Below are positions 1 through 8,764 of a DNA stretch of 64,000 bases, in pieces. Position numbers and translations under genes: made by a program. The notes under the pieces were generated by a model that was not told the origin of the DNA, did no database searches, and saw only the letters and a program-made list of their open reading frames with translations. This stretch comes from Paenibacillus sp. FSL W8-0426 (GTDB lineage: Bacteria; Bacillota; Bacilli; Paenibacillales; Paenibacillaceae), in NCBI RefSeq assembly GCF_037969725.1, contig NZ_CP150203.1:4542001-4606000 (forward strand). The letters are read 5' to 3'. Within the stretch, counting starts at the first letter, position 1. The number at the start of each line of letters is the position of its first letter.

Positions 1-474
1 AACGTTGCTTTCAGATAGAAGCTGATCCGCCAATTTCCTGCCCCAAAATTGATAGAGGGAGCTGAAACCCGGACCTTGCAGCCTTGCCTGCATCTCCAAC
101 CGATAAGGAGTTACGCCATCAAAAGGCCGTAACATGCCATAAAAACCGGATAATATGCGTAAATGCTGCTCAAGATACTCCAGCTCCTCATGTTGAAAAA
201 CACCAGGCGCCATATATTGATACTGAATGCCCTCATAGGCATAAATGGCTGGCGTAAGATTGTCCTTTAAGTTCATATTCCGAATTCGCTCCACATTCAG
301 TTCGGCGATGGCATCGTTACACTTCCACAACGCTTTGAGTTCGTCATAGGTTAGCTTTTGAAGCAAACGAAGCAGCCGTTCTGACTCGGTCATAAAGTGC
401 GGCATCTGTTTGCAAGCCATACTGTCATTGTCTATCTTCATCTTTTTTGCAGGTGAAATAATAATTCGTATCAT
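1..474 (-). CDS. yaaA: YaaA/UPF0246 family peroxide-stress protein (3' part missing)
   Basis: The reading frame begins with ATG at 474 and runs off the left edge, so only about the first 158 residues are present. The N-terminus MIRIIISPAKKM and later blocks (YEGIQYQYM, LRILSGFYGMLRPFDG, PYRLEMQ) are typical of the YaaA/DUF328 family, whose members are about 245-260 residues and are linked in E. coli to limiting free iron during peroxide stress. The role here is inferred from the family only. The gene lies downstream of a terminator that follows the SleB-type hydrolase gene, so it is probably transcribed on its own. Confidence 0.85.
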   Translation of the reverse strand, partial: MIRIIISPAKKMKIDNDSMACKQMPHFMTESERLLRLLQKLTYDELKALWKCNDAIAELNVERIRNMNLKDNLTPAIYAYEGIQYQYMAPGVFQHEELEYLEQHLRILSGFYGMLRPFDGVTPYRLEMQARLQGPGFSSLYQFWGRKLADQLLSESNV

Positions 475-636
475 GCTGATCCATCCTTAATCTACCGTTG
501 TTATTATCGTCATTCATTTTACATGACTGGTTAAGTGAAACCAATGTCAAAGTACATTCATTCGCATCGTGAACCCTTTTATTCATTATGGATTAGGCAT
601 TAGTTGCACCTATTATTTTCGTTATTCAAAAAGAAT

Positions 637-679
637 ACCCCGGTACGTGTCTGCATTGAGCAGCACTCGCAACCGGGGT
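637..679 (-). terminator. Intrinsic terminator after the SleB-type gene
   Basis: The arms ACCCCGGT and ACCGGGGT are separated by about 27 nt. On the minus strand the structure is followed by TATTCTTTTT, so it can end transcription of the hydrolase gene before yaaA. The plus-strand side is also T/A rich. Confidence 0.55.
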
Positions 680-720
680 TTATTATTATATTCAAGCACT
701 GCCTACTCTCTCAACCTATC

Positions 721-1569
721 TCACCGCGTAAAATCATGCTGCCCGATCGTCAGCAGCGTTGGTCTGCTCTTGCTCCACACGGACGTTGCGATCTTCGGGT
801 TGTAATAATACAGCGCACCGTTCGTCGGGTCCGAACCGTTCAGTGCGGCGCGGGCGGCACGATACGACGTTTGGCTCGGCTTCTGGTTGAACTGGCCGTC
901 ATCAATCGCGGTAAACTGCCCTTTCTGGAAAATGACCTTCGAAATGGACGACGGGAACTTGTCCGACTGCACACGGTTGAGCACAACCGCGCCGACAGCC
1001 ACCTGTCCTTCAAACGATTCTCCCCGAGCCTCACCGTGAATCAACTTGGCAAGCTGGCGCAACGTACGACCCTCAGCCTTTATTTTGGCGTTCAGCTTGG
1101 TTAACGTCTTCGGGCCAGCGATGCCGTCCGCGCTCAGACCGACATGGCGCTGGAAATTACGTACTGCGCTCTTAGTCACCGTGCCGTAATATCCGGTCAA
1201 GCCTGCATTAAAATAACCCAGGTCGCTGAGTTGTTCCTGCAGCCGCAGCACCTGATCACTCTGCACGCCCTGCGCCAGTTTCTGGGCTCCCGCCGAAGGT
1301 GCGCCCACCGAGAAGGCCAGGCCTGCTGCCAACAAGCATGTGCCAAGCAGTACAGCCCCCCTCCCCGGGCGTTTGTTGCGTGCTTGGCCGCGCTCCGGCC
1401 GCATGGACTCTTCCAAGCTTGCTGCCTGAAGCGTCACCGATGGATGCTCCAGCACATTCGCAGTGATGTTATGCATGTCGTTTGTGTCTATCGTATTTCG
1501 CGCGTTTTTCAAGTTTTTGAGTTGAATGAGTTTTTTCAGATCTTTCATCGATTTCAGCTTGTTCATCAT
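721..1569 (-). CDS. SleB/CwlJ-type cell wall hydrolase with peptidoglycan-binding domain
   Basis: A 282-residue protein. Residues 103-160 form a PG_binding_1 domain (QEQLSDLGYF, TKSAVRNFQRHVGL, DGIAGPKTLTKLN). Residues 165-282 form a Hydrolase_2 (SleB) domain with the HGEARGES motif carrying the likely catalytic Glu. Proteins of this kind cleave spore-cortex or other peptidoglycan. A hydrophobic segment ending AGAQ (about 71-96) resembles a signal peptide but lies after an unusual basic, Asn/Leu-rich extension of about 70 residues. The ATG at 1569 has a clear GGAGG site at good spacing; an internal Met at residue 56 would give a conventional secretory start but has a poorer site. The lytic role is well supported; a specific germination role is inferred. 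Confidence 0.85.
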   Translation of the reverse strand: MMNKLKSMKDLKKLIQLKNLKNARNTIDTNDMHNITANVLEHPSVTLQAASLEESMRPERGQARNKRPGRGAVLLGTCLLAAGLAFSVGAPSAGAQKLAQGVQSDQVLRLQEQLSDLGYFNAGLTGYYGTVTKSAVRNFQRHVGLSADGIAGPKTLTKLNAKIKAEGRTLRQLAKLIHGEARGESFEGQVAVGAVVLNRVQSDKFPSSISKVIFQKGQFTAIDDGQFNQKPSQTSYRAARAALNGSDPTNGALYYYNPKIATSVWSKSRPTLLTIGQHDFTR

Positions 1570-1717
1570 TTCGGATTACCTCCACTTCAATGCATCCGGA
1601 TTGGCTTCATGGATCGTTCATGCCGGTGATCGTTCCACGTTCTATAATCTTAGGCAATGCCGGAAACGAAGTCTATCGGACCGATGGAGCAGAGGCACAC
1701 GCTCTGAAAACACAACG

Positions 1718-1759
1718 CAAAAAGGCATGAGTCCTTGGTCACGCCAAGCTCACGCCTTT
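1718..1759 (-). terminator. Intrinsic terminator after niaP
   Basis: A long imperfect hairpin: AAAGGC/GCCTTT outside, TGAG/CTCA and CTTGG/CCAAG inside. On the minus strand it is followed by five T residues, about 90 nt downstream of the niaP stop codon. Confidence 0.6.
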
Positions 1760-1846
1760 CTTCTAACATTGCATTAAAACTTGCCCAATCACGTACAACT
1801 TAGGCTGACAGACCTGCACAGGGAATGATTGGTTTTCTTATGCCGT

Positions 1847-3064
1847 CTAATCTTCCAGCTCCTGTCCCTTGGTTTCCCGGCCCAGGAACAATACCGCCGC
1901 GGCTCCGACCAGGATGGTGACGAAGAAAATGGTGAAAATCGTGCTGATCTGCACCTCTCGCTGCACTAGCATGCCGACCATGAACGGGGCGATGACACCG
2001 CCGATCCGGCCGACCGATGTCGCCAAGCCCACGCCCGTGGAACGCACCGATGTCGGATAGAGCTCCGGACTGTAGGCGTAAAGCCCGCCCCATGCACCGA
2101 GGTTGAAGAAGGAAAGGAAAATCCCTGCCGTCAAAATCGCCGCTTCCGTCGTTGCCAATCCAAAGGCGATCGCGCTCACTGCGGTCAGGGTCAGGTAAAC
2201 GACCAACACAAACTTGCGGCCGAACCGTTCAATGAAATACGCAGCGGTGAAATATCCCGGCAGCTGCGCCAGCGTCATGATCAACACGTACTGGAAGCTC
2301 TTCACCAGCGTGAACCCTTTGGCCATCACGACCGAAGGCAGCCACAAGAACATGCCGTAATACGAAAAAATGACGGTAAACCACAGAATCCACAGCATCA
2401 GCGTGGTACGGCGATGCGGAACGGACCAGACAGTAGCCACTTTTTCGCGGAACGTCGTTTTGCGGATCGTCGTGTTCTCCTTGAACCGTGGCGGATCCTG
2501 GATGACTCTGCGCAAATAAAGCGCATAGATTGCGGGCACCGCACCGATCGCAAAGGCGATGCGCCAGCCGTATTCCGGAATGACAAAGTTCGCCACCAGC
2601 GCGGATACGATCCAGCCGCCCGCCCAGAAGCTCTCCAGCAGCACGACGGCCCGGCCGCGTTCCTTGGTCGGAATCGACTCGGATACCAGCGTCGAAGCTA
2701 CCGGCAGCTCTCCGCCCAGACCGATGCCGGCCACGAGGCGCAGCACGCACAGCACGGCAAATCCGGTGGCGAGCGCGGACAACCCGCTCGCGATCGTAAA
2801 AATTAACAGCGTCCAGATCAGGATCGCCCTGCGGCCGTAGCGATCGGCAAGCGCTCCCGCAAGAAGCGCGCCAAGCGCCATGCCGATGGAATTAATGCTG
2901 GTGAGCACGCCCACCTGACCTGCGCTCAGGTTCCATTCCTTGGCCAGCGCAGCCACGATGAAGGAGATCATGCCTACCTCCATCGCATCGAACAACCAGC
3001 TCATGCCGGCACTGAATAGCAGCTTGCGCTGCTTGGGATTACGCAATACTTCCAGATTGCTCAT
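1847..3064 (-). CDS. niaP: MFS niacin permease NiaP
   Basis: A 405-residue major facilitator protein with about 12 membrane segments. It has the MFS loop motif GALADRYGRR (2-3 loop) and the family-specific blocks SWLFDAMEVGMISF, GIGLGGELPVASTLVSE, VVLLESFWAGGW and FSYYGMFLWLPS. These closely resemble what I recall of B. subtilis NiaP (YceI), the nicotinate/nicotinamide importer feeding NAD salvage. The C-terminus (ETKGQELED) also matches that protein. The ATG at 3064 is preceded by GAGGGAG. The gene appears monocistronic, with its own promoter and terminator. Substrate assignment rests on sequence resemblance. Confidence 0.85.
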   Translation of the reverse strand: MSNLEVLRNPKQRKLLFSAGMSWLFDAMEVGMISFIVAALAKEWNLSAGQVGVLTSINSIGMALGALLAGALADRYGRRAILIWTLLIFTIASGLSALATGFAVLCVLRLVAGIGLGGELPVASTLVSESIPTKERGRAVVLLESFWAGGWIVSALVANFVIPEYGWRIAFAIGAVPAIYALYLRRVIQDPPRFKENTTIRKTTFREKVATVWSVPHRRTTLMLWILWFTVIFSYYGMFLWLPSVVMAKGFTLVKSFQYVLIMTLAQLPGYFTAAYFIERFGRKFVLVVYLTLTAVSAIAFGLATTEAAILTAGIFLSFFNLGAWGGLYAYSPELYPTSVRSTGVGLATSVGRIGGVIAPFMVGMLVQREVQISTIFTIFFVTILVGAAAVLFLGRETKGQELED

Positions 3065-3093
3065 TCGATCATTGCTCCCTCGATCTCGTAATC

Positions 3094-3141
3094 GTCATAA
3101 TGACACTAACCCATTATTATGCAGAATGATCCAGAAAGCAA
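3094..3141 (-). promoter_or_regulatory. Candidate niaP promoter with operator-like palindrome
   Basis: On the minus strand TTGCTT (3136-3141) and TAATAA (3114-3119) are 16 nt apart. Just downstream, across the expected start of transcription, lies the perfect palindrome GTCATnATGAC (3094-3104). Niacin transporters in Firmicutes are often repressed by NiaR, so this is a candidate operator. The match to a NiaR consensus was not tested. Confidence 0.35.
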
Positions 3142-3212
3142 TGAAAAATACGTAGGAATGACCAACCGTTTACAGCCTGGTTGCGGCATTCATCCTGTTA
3201 ATGGGAGAAAAT

Positions 3213-3245
3213 AAAAAAACAGGATGCAACAACTCCTTGCACCCT
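3213..3245 (-). terminator. Intrinsic terminator after lipoprotein gene
   Basis: On the minus strand AGGGTGCAA and TTGCATCCT pair (nine pairs, one G-T) around a 7-nt loop and are followed by GTTTTTTT. It lies beyond the repeat element that follows the lipoprotein gene. Confidence 0.65.
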
Positions 3246-3286
3246 GCGCCCTTACCTTCAAATTTGCCCTTTAAAATTTATATTCT

Positions 3287-3520
3287 GATATAAACCGCAA
3301 AAAAAATATCCGCATGTTAATGGAGAGGCAGAACCAATCTGGAGAAGCAGAGCCGTCGCTTGAAAGCCTTCTGAAAGAAAGCTGCGTCGGAAGCATAGAC
3401 TGTTCTCCGGATTTTCCCTTTGAAAGATGGAATTTGAATAAATCTGGGGATCCCAGCGATCGGAAGATGTTTCTAACTACGTAGTGGCTCCGTGTAAAAA
3501 TCATTGGTTCAACTGATCTA
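3287..3520 (+). mobile_element. MITE-like repeat, full-length copy 1
   Basis: A 234-bp element in the plus orientation. The left end is GATATAAACCGC followed by an A-run; the right end is GGTTCAACTGATCTA. Internal blocks shared with the other copies are GGCAGAACCAATCTGGAGAAG (one base longer than the core at 12.6 kb), a CTTTCTGAAAGAAAGCTG hairpin segment, CCGGATTTTCCC and AGCGATCGGAAGATG. It appears non-coding and overlaps the last three bases of the neighbouring lipoprotein gene. Confidence 0.7.
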
Positions 3521-4210
3521 ATCGCTGCGAACCGTGGATAAAGAAACGAGAACCGGGCTGGCAAAATCGGATGCTTCCTCGCCTTTCGGATTATGAAGGC
3601 GGAACAGGAACGCATCTCCCGTTTCCGATTCCCACACCATGTAGTCCCACACTCCGTCCTCGCCCGAGGTTTGAAGATACAGCGCCGCAAAGCCCAGCGG
3701 ATGTTCCACCAGTTCGCCGCTGTAATCGGCCACCTCGCCGTGGGCACCCAGCTCTTTCTCGCCCGCGGCCCGAAGCTCTTCCAGATTGTATCCTTCAGGC
3801 AGCGGTTCGATATCTGCATAATAATCAGCGTTTTTTTCCAGCGACAGACGGCCTTTCTCCGCATCAAAAGCAAATCCGTCAAACACGTACAGGGAAAATC
3901 CTTCGCCCTGATGAAGCTGGGCGGTCAACGTCTGATTACCTTCCGGCGTCAACAGGCCAAAGCTTTCGCTCTGCGGACGTTCTGTTTCTGTAGCCGACGG
4001 TGACGTTCCCTCATGATCCTCACCCGGTTCGTTGCCCGGATTCGGTTCTCCTTCCCCAGCAGAAGGGGAAGACTCGGGCGCCTCCGTATTTTGCGATGGA
4101 GCAGATGATTCAGGCGAAGAAGACGGTGCGTTCGTTCCGGAACAAGCCGCAAGCATAAACACCAAGGCCAACATCGGTACGCTCTTCCATACGTTAGATA
4201 ACGAAATCAT
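3518..4210 (-). CDS. Putative lipoprotein of unknown function
   Basis: A 230-residue protein with a lipoprotein signal peptide: hydrophobic residues 11-20, then the lipobox LAAC with Cys23 as the lipidation site. Residues 24-80 are a Ser/Pro/Glu-rich spacer. Residues 84-230 look like a small folded domain of alternating strands (FSLYVFDGFAF, DYMVWESETGDAFLF) that I do not recognise. An extracytoplasmic, membrane-tethered location is likely. AGGGAG lies before the ATG. The stop codon falls at the outer edge of the adjacent MITE-like element, so the extreme C-terminus may have been set by that insertion. Confidence 0.7.
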   Translation of the reverse strand: MISLSNVWKSVPMLALVFMLAACSGTNAPSSSPESSAPSQNTEAPESSPSAGEGEPNPGNEPGEDHEGTSPSATETERPQSESFGLLTPEGNQTLTAQLHQGEGFSLYVFDGFAFDAEKGRLSLEKNADYYADIEPLPEGYNLEELRAAGEKELGAHGEVADYSGELVEHPLGFAALYLQTSGEDGVWDYMVWESETGDAFLFRLHNPKGEEASDFASPVLVSLSTVRSD

Positions 4211-4422
4211 GGCAGATCTCCCTTTCGATTCGGTAAGCTCACTTACCTTTGTTACACTTACATACCCAAACGCGCTCTGGGTTAAAAAGGTTACCGATAT
4301 AAACGAAAATAGGTCCTCGTCCCTCCATTTCCCATATTACAAACCATAAACATCCTTTTAGTTTTTTACCCATATACCTTGCAAGCACTTCATTGGCAAT
4401 TCAGCCAGAATGCAATGCTCAC

Positions 4423-4454
4423 AAAAAAACGGATCGAACGTTAAGTTCGATCCG
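4423..4454 (-). terminator. Intrinsic terminator of the sugar ABC operon
   Basis: CGGATCGAA and TTCGATCCG form a perfect stem with a short loop. On the minus strand it is followed by seven T residues, starting 16 nt downstream of the second permease gene. Confidence 0.85.
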
Positions 4455-4469
4455 GTTTCATGCATCTTT

Positions 4470-5282
4470 CTATCCTTTCAGCGATCCCGCCGTCATGCCT
4501 GCCACAAAATACCGCTGCAGCATGACGAACAGCGCGATCATCGGAACGGCCGTGATCAACACGCCGGCGAGCAGCATCGGATAGTTGGTGACATACTCGC
4601 CCCGGAACTGCATCAGCGCAAGCGGCAGCGTCAGCTTGGACTTGCTGCTCAGCATCAGCATCGGAATCAGCAGGTCGTTCCAGACCATCACGAGCAAAAA
4701 GGTGGTCGTGGCCGCCAGGGACGGCGCGGCCAGCGGCAGCGCGATGCGGGTATACAGCTTCCACTCACTCGCGCCGTCCATGCTGCCTGCCTCCAAAATT
4801 TCGGCATTCAGCATGCGCATGAACCCGGTCAGCATAAAGACGGAAACCGGCATCAGCATCGCGGCGGATACCACGATCAGCCCGGTCAGGCTATCCGACC
4901 ACCCCAGCGTGCGCGTCAAGGAATAGATCGGCAGCATGCTGACCTGTGAAGGTACGATGAGCCCTGCCACGAACATGGCAAACACCACCTTGCCCACACT
5001 GCCTCCCCAACGGACGATGGCGTAGGCGATCATGCTGCTGAGCAGCAGTTCGATCGCAACGGTCGAGAGCGTGACGATCAGGCTGTTGCCAAAGTACTGC
5101 CACATCGGCTGGTTGCGAAACATGCCCGTGATGTTATCCCATGTGAACGGGTCCGGCCAGCCGAAGGGGCTCGTGAAGAAATGGCTGCTTGTTTTGAACG
5201 ACGAGATGAATACAAAGTACAGCGGCACCAGAACGAGCAGTGCATAAATGAGCAGAATCAGGCGGCTAAACCATTTGAACAA
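4470..5282 (-). CDS. Carbohydrate ABC transporter permease (MalG-like)
   Basis: A 270-residue inner-membrane permease of the MalG/CUT1 type, with about six helices. The EAA loop is seen as EAGSMDGASEWKLYTRIALPLAAPS (about 163-187), the contact site for the ATPase. The start is a TTG at 5282, with AGGGAG eight bases upstream. It is the last gene of a monooxygenase, binding protein, permease, permease operon and is followed by a strong terminator. No ATP-binding subunit is encoded nearby, so a shared MsmX-type ATPase probably energises it. The substrate cannot be read from the permease. Confidence 0.9.
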   Translation of the reverse strand: MFKWFSRLILLIYALLVLVPLYFVFISSFKTSSHFFTSPFGWPDPFTWDNITGMFRNQPMWQYFGNSLIVTLSTVAIELLLSSMIAYAIVRWGGSVGKVVFAMFVAGLIVPSQVSMLPIYSLTRTLGWSDSLTGLIVVSAAMLMPVSVFMLTGFMRMLNAEILEAGSMDGASEWKLYTRIALPLAAPSLAATTTFLLVMVWNDLLIPMLMLSSKSKLTLPLALMQFRGEYVTNYPMLLAGVLITAVPMIALFVMLQRYFVAGMTAGSLKG

Positions 5283-5328
5283 CTTGAAAACTCCCTTCTG
5301 CCTCGGCTCAGTGACGGATGTTCCGATA

Positions 5329-6201
5329 TCAGTAGCTGACGCGATCGGCGCGCAGTGCCTTGAATTGCAAGAGCGTCAGCAGCGCAAGCAATACCAGGAA
5401 GATCATGGACCCCGCAGAGGCCAGACCAAACGAGTAACTGCCAAAGGCGGTATGGTAAATGTAGGTCGTCAATATTTCGGTCGCATAGTTGGGTCCACCA
5501 TCGGTCATCGTGAAGATCAGGTCGAACGCCTTGAACGATTGAATCGTCGTATACGCCACCACAATCGTTGCCGATGGAGCGAGCAGCGGCCAGGTCACGT
5601 TGCGGAACACCTGCCATCTGCCGCCTCCGTCCATACGTGCCGCTTCGTACAACTCGGCCGGGATGCTTTGCAGGCCAGCAATGAAAACGATCATCATTTG
5701 TCCGGCATGGGCCCACACCTGTACAAATGCAATGGAATAAATCGCGATGGACGGATCGCCGATCCAGTTGCGCGCCATGCTTGTCAGGCCAATCTCATTC
5801 AAGCCGTAGTTGATCAAACCGATGGACGGATCATATAAGAAAGCCCAGATCAGGCCGACCGATACCGAGGACAGAATGGCCGGCAGGAAATACAAAGCCC
5901 GTAATACAACGCTTCTTTTGCTATTGCGCACGAGCAGCAATGCCAATACCAGCGAAATGAACGTTTGTGCGATGACCACCGTCAGCATGAACTTGACGTT
6001 GTTGCCAAAGGCTTTGTGGAAAACGATGCTGCCGAGACTGTCCTTGTAGTTGTCCAACCCCACAAATGCATAGGACGGGGAAACCCCGTCCCAATCCGTA
6101 AAGGAGTAGAACAGCCCCGTCAACGTTGGAAATACGAACAGCGCAGCGTACAGCAGCAACCCGGGCAGCAGGAACAGGGATAGCTGAAACCGATTTTTCA
6201 T
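5329..6201 (-). CDS. Sugar ABC transporter permease (MalF-like)
   Basis: A 290-residue permease of the CUT1 MalF type, pairing with the downstream MalG-like subunit. Six hydrophobic helices are visible. The EAA motif region reads YEAARMDGGGRWQVFRNVTWPLLAPS (about 186-211). The gene starts with ATG three bases after the stop of the solute-binding protein gene, so the two are translationally linked. It forms half of the transmembrane channel of the importer. No substrate-specific residue could be assigned. Confidence 0.9.
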   Translation of the reverse strand: MKNRFQLSLFLLPGLLLYAALFVFPTLTGLFYSFTDWDGVSPSYAFVGLDNYKDSLGSIVFHKAFGNNVKFMLTVVIAQTFISLVLALLLVRNSKRSVVLRALYFLPAILSSVSVGLIWAFLYDPSIGLINYGLNEIGLTSMARNWIGDPSIAIYSIAFVQVWAHAGQMMIVFIAGLQSIPAELYEAARMDGGGRWQVFRNVTWPLLAPSATIVVAYTTIQSFKAFDLIFTMTDGGPNYATEILTTYIYHTAFGSYSFGLASAGSMIFLVLLALLTLLQFKALRADRVSY

Positions 6202-6204
6202 GGC

Positions 6205-7476
6205 TTATTTCCCGATATTCTGATCAATGATCGCCTGGGCTTGCTGCGCCGCCTCTTCGGGAGACGTGCCGCTCAGCACGGCCTGGATCGAGTTGGTGAC
6301 CGCCTTTTGGTTGTCCCCGTTCAGAATCGTAAAGCGCGGCTGGAATACCGTTTTTTTGCCGGACCAGCCGCCTGCCACCTGCAGCTCCGGCGAATCGTAT
6401 TTTACGTTGTCCACCGTTACGTTCTGTCCGGTCGCATTGGCATACTCGGCGGCCACGTCGGGCTTGCTCAGGAACTCGATGAACTTCTTCGCTTCCTCCG
6501 GATGTTTGGATTTGCTGTTCACTGCCAACATAAATGTGGTGGTATGCACGCCCTCATATTTGGCCTGGTCGGCGCTGACCGTAATCGGAGCAAGCAGCCC
6601 TTGTTCCAGATTCGGATTCTGCTGCTTGTTCTGTGCGAGCTGGTACGAACCGCTGGCCAGCATGGCCGCTTTCTCTTGAATGAAGAGCGCTCCGGCCGCA
6701 GCGTCTTTCGTTCCGAGCGCGTTCGGCTGGAAATATCCCTTGTCGTTCAATTCTTTGATTTGGGTCAGCGTTTTGACCCAGAATTCGTCGGTCAGCTTGG
6801 CTTCGCCGGCTTCTACTTTTGTAAAAATGTCGTCACTCGGCGCATTGTTCATAACCATCGTGTTCATGAATTGCCCTGGTCCGATATCTGCTCCGGCAAA
6901 AGCAATCGGAATAATGCCATTATCCTTCAGCGTTTGGGCTGCCTTTAGGAAACCATCCCAGTCTTTCGGCGGCGTGAGGCCGTATTTTTCGAACAGTTTG
7001 ACATTATAGATCGGCATGTTGTACACGAGCTGGTATGGAATGGCATACTGCTTGCCATCCTTCTGCCCGGCTTCGATCAGTTTCGGATTATAAGACGACA
7101 GGAAGGAAGATCCCGTCAGATCGGTGAACAGTCCCGCTTTGGCAAAGGCCTCGAACTGCGCGCCCGGAAACGAAGTAAACACGTCGCCTACCGACCCATC
7201 ACCCAGCTTGGACTGCACCGTGGACTGATACTGATCGGAAGGAAGGGTCTGCATTTCCACCTTGATGTTCGGGTTCTCCTGCTCGAAGGCGGCAATCGTT
7301 TTGTTCAGCGCCTCGGAGTCTTCCCCGCGCCAGTGAATGAAGCTGATCGTCACCTTGCCCGAAGAATCCGAGGAGCCGTTTCCTCCTTCAGCCGCCCCGC
7401 TGCCGCAAGCGGACAGCACGATGGACAAGATGAGCAGGCTGACCAAGGGAAGCAGCATTTTTTTATGTTTTTTCAT
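6205..7476 (-). CDS. Family 1 sugar-type solute-binding lipoprotein
   Basis: A 423-residue binding protein. The signal peptide ends in the lipobox LSAC with Cys24, followed by a Gly/Ser linker. The body has hallmarks of family 1 extracellular solute-binding proteins (ITISFIHW-type first strand, INVEMQTLPSDQYQ-like region, KYGLTPPKDWDGF, EEAKKFIEFL). It captures the ligand outside the cell and delivers it to the two permeases. I chose the ATG at 7476 because GGAGGT lies at correct spacing; the upstream in-frame ATG at 7482 would sit on top of that site. Its position behind an SsuD-like enzyme suggests a sulfonated or otherwise unusual sugar, which is inference. Confidence 0.88.
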   Translation of the reverse strand: MKKHKKMLLPLVSLLILSIVLSACGSGAAEGGNGSSDSSGKVTISFIHWRGEDSEALNKTIAAFEQENPNIKVEMQTLPSDQYQSTVQSKLGDGSVGDVFTSFPGAQFEAFAKAGLFTDLTGSSFLSSYNPKLIEAGQKDGKQYAIPYQLVYNMPIYNVKLFEKYGLTPPKDWDGFLKAAQTLKDNGIIPIAFAGADIGPGQFMNTMVMNNAPSDDIFTKVEAGEAKLTDEFWVKTLTQIKELNDKGYFQPNALGTKDAAAGALFIQEKAAMLASGSYQLAQNKQQNPNLEQGLLAPITVSADQAKYEGVHTTTFMLAVNSKSKHPEEAKKFIEFLSKPDVAAEYANATGQNVTVDNVKYDSPELQVAGGWSGKKTVFQPRFTILNGDNQKAVTNSIQAVLSGTSPEEAAQQAQAIIDQNIGK

Positions 7477-7520
7477 AAACATTGACCTCCAGATGAATAG
7501 TGAAATGAATTCGCCAAACC

Positions 7521-8729
7521 TTATGACTGCGGCTGATGTTGCTTACGCCGTTCGTTCCATTTGCTGTGGATGAGCGGAAGCGTTGTGCGGCCGAAATTCT
7601 CAGCCTCTTCCAGGTGCGGGTATCCCGACAGGATGAACGTTTTCACGCCAAGGTCGGCATATTCCAGCAACCGTTCCGCAACCTGGTCCGCCGTACCTAC
7701 GATCAGAATGGCACCCCCGGAACGAACGACGGACAATCCGGTCCAGAGATTGGGTCCAACAACAAACTGCTGTTTCTCGGACAACTCCCGCAGCTCGTTC
7801 TGTCTGCGCTGATTGGTAGCATCTGTCTCGGCAAATGCCGCCTTCGCTTTTTCGATCGCTTCAGGCGGCACCTTGCTGATAATCTCCCACGCGGCGGCCC
7901 ATGCTTCTTCTTCGGTTTCACGCACGAGCACTTGTGCCCGCATGCCGTAACGCATGTCGCGCTTCTGCCCCGTCTCCTGACGGATCTGCTCGCGGATCGT
8001 TTCAATTTCTTCGATCTGTTCCTGAATCCAGTCGTGCGGTTCTCCCCACATCAGGAACGTGTCCGCATGTTCCACCGCAATGCGTTTGGCAATGGGCGAG
8101 CTGCCTCCCAAATAAAAGGGCGGGTGCGGGTTTTGCACCGTTTCCGGCATGCCTACCGGCGTTTTGAAGTGGTAATATTTCCCGTTAAACTCCGTCTGTG
8201 ATCCCTGCTCTTCTTCGCCTGCTCCGCTGCCTGCAAATTCCGTCAGGTTCAGGCCGGATGCCTGGGTCCAGGAACGTTTCATCACTTCCATGTATTCGCT
8301 CGCCCGTTCATAACGTTCATCATGGGCATGAGCGAGCGGATCGCCGAGCTCTTCCAAATCTTTGACCGAACTTCCGGTGACCACGTTGATCATGGCCCGT
8401 CCGCCGGACAGCTGATCCAGAGCCGCCCCCATCCGGGCAGCGAGTACAGGAGCCACCAACCCGGGCCGCACGGCGACGAGCGGGCGCAATGTCTGCGTAT
8501 GGCTCATGACGGCCGAGCCGACGACCCATGCGTCCAGACACGCTCCGCCCGTCGGAATCAACACAAATTCAAAACCGGCCGTTTCCGCCGTCTGAGCGAC
8601 CTGCACCAGGTAATCCAGGCTTGGCTCTCTTTCCGGCGCAACGCCTACATATTTTCCGTCTCCCGCCGTCGGCAAAAACCAGCCGAACGACAATTCCTCG
8701 CGTTTGCTCTCTTCGTGTTTACTCAACAT
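7521..8729 (-). CDS. SsuD-like FMNH2-dependent (sulfonate) monooxygenase
   Basis: About 402 residues, a bacterial-luciferase-fold (LLM) protein with strong resemblance to alkanesulfonate monooxygenase SsuD: GWFLPTAGDGKY at the start, ALDQLSGGRAMINVVTG, PPFYLGGSS and ILSGYPHLEEA near the end. Counterparts of SsuD Cys54 (in ACLDAW), Arg226 (YGMRAQ), Arg297 and Tyr331 are visible. The position of SsuD His228 appears to be Gln, which hints at a different substrate. Such enzymes oxidatively cleave a C-S bond with reduced flavin, releasing sulfite. No flavin reductase is adjacent. The start at 8729 is preceded by AAAGGA. It heads an operon with a sugar-type ABC importer, so a sulfosugar is a plausible substrate; this is unproven. 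Confidence 0.82.
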   Translation of the reverse strand: MLSKHEESKREELSFGWFLPTAGDGKYVGVAPEREPSLDYLVQVAQTAETAGFEFVLIPTGGACLDAWVVGSAVMSHTQTLRPLVAVRPGLVAPVLAARMGAALDQLSGGRAMINVVTGSSVKDLEELGDPLAHAHDERYERASEYMEVMKRSWTQASGLNLTEFAGSGAGEEEQGSQTEFNGKYYHFKTPVGMPETVQNPHPPFYLGGSSPIAKRIAVEHADTFLMWGEPHDWIQEQIEEIETIREQIRQETGQKRDMRYGMRAQVLVRETEEEAWAAAWEIISKVPPEAIEKAKAAFAETDATNQRRQNELRELSEKQQFVVGPNLWTGLSVVRSGGAILIVGTADQVAERLLEYADLGVKTFILSGYPHLEEAENFGRTTLPLIHSKWNERRKQHQPQS

Positions 8730-8764
8730 GGTCATTCCTTTCATCCGATAATCCATCTGAAATG

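Noticed and set aside
3271..3882. A 203-codon minus-strand frame overlapping the lipoprotein gene
   Set aside because: It crosses the repeat element and overlaps the lipoprotein gene in another frame. The lipoprotein frame has a signal peptide, lipobox and ribosome site.
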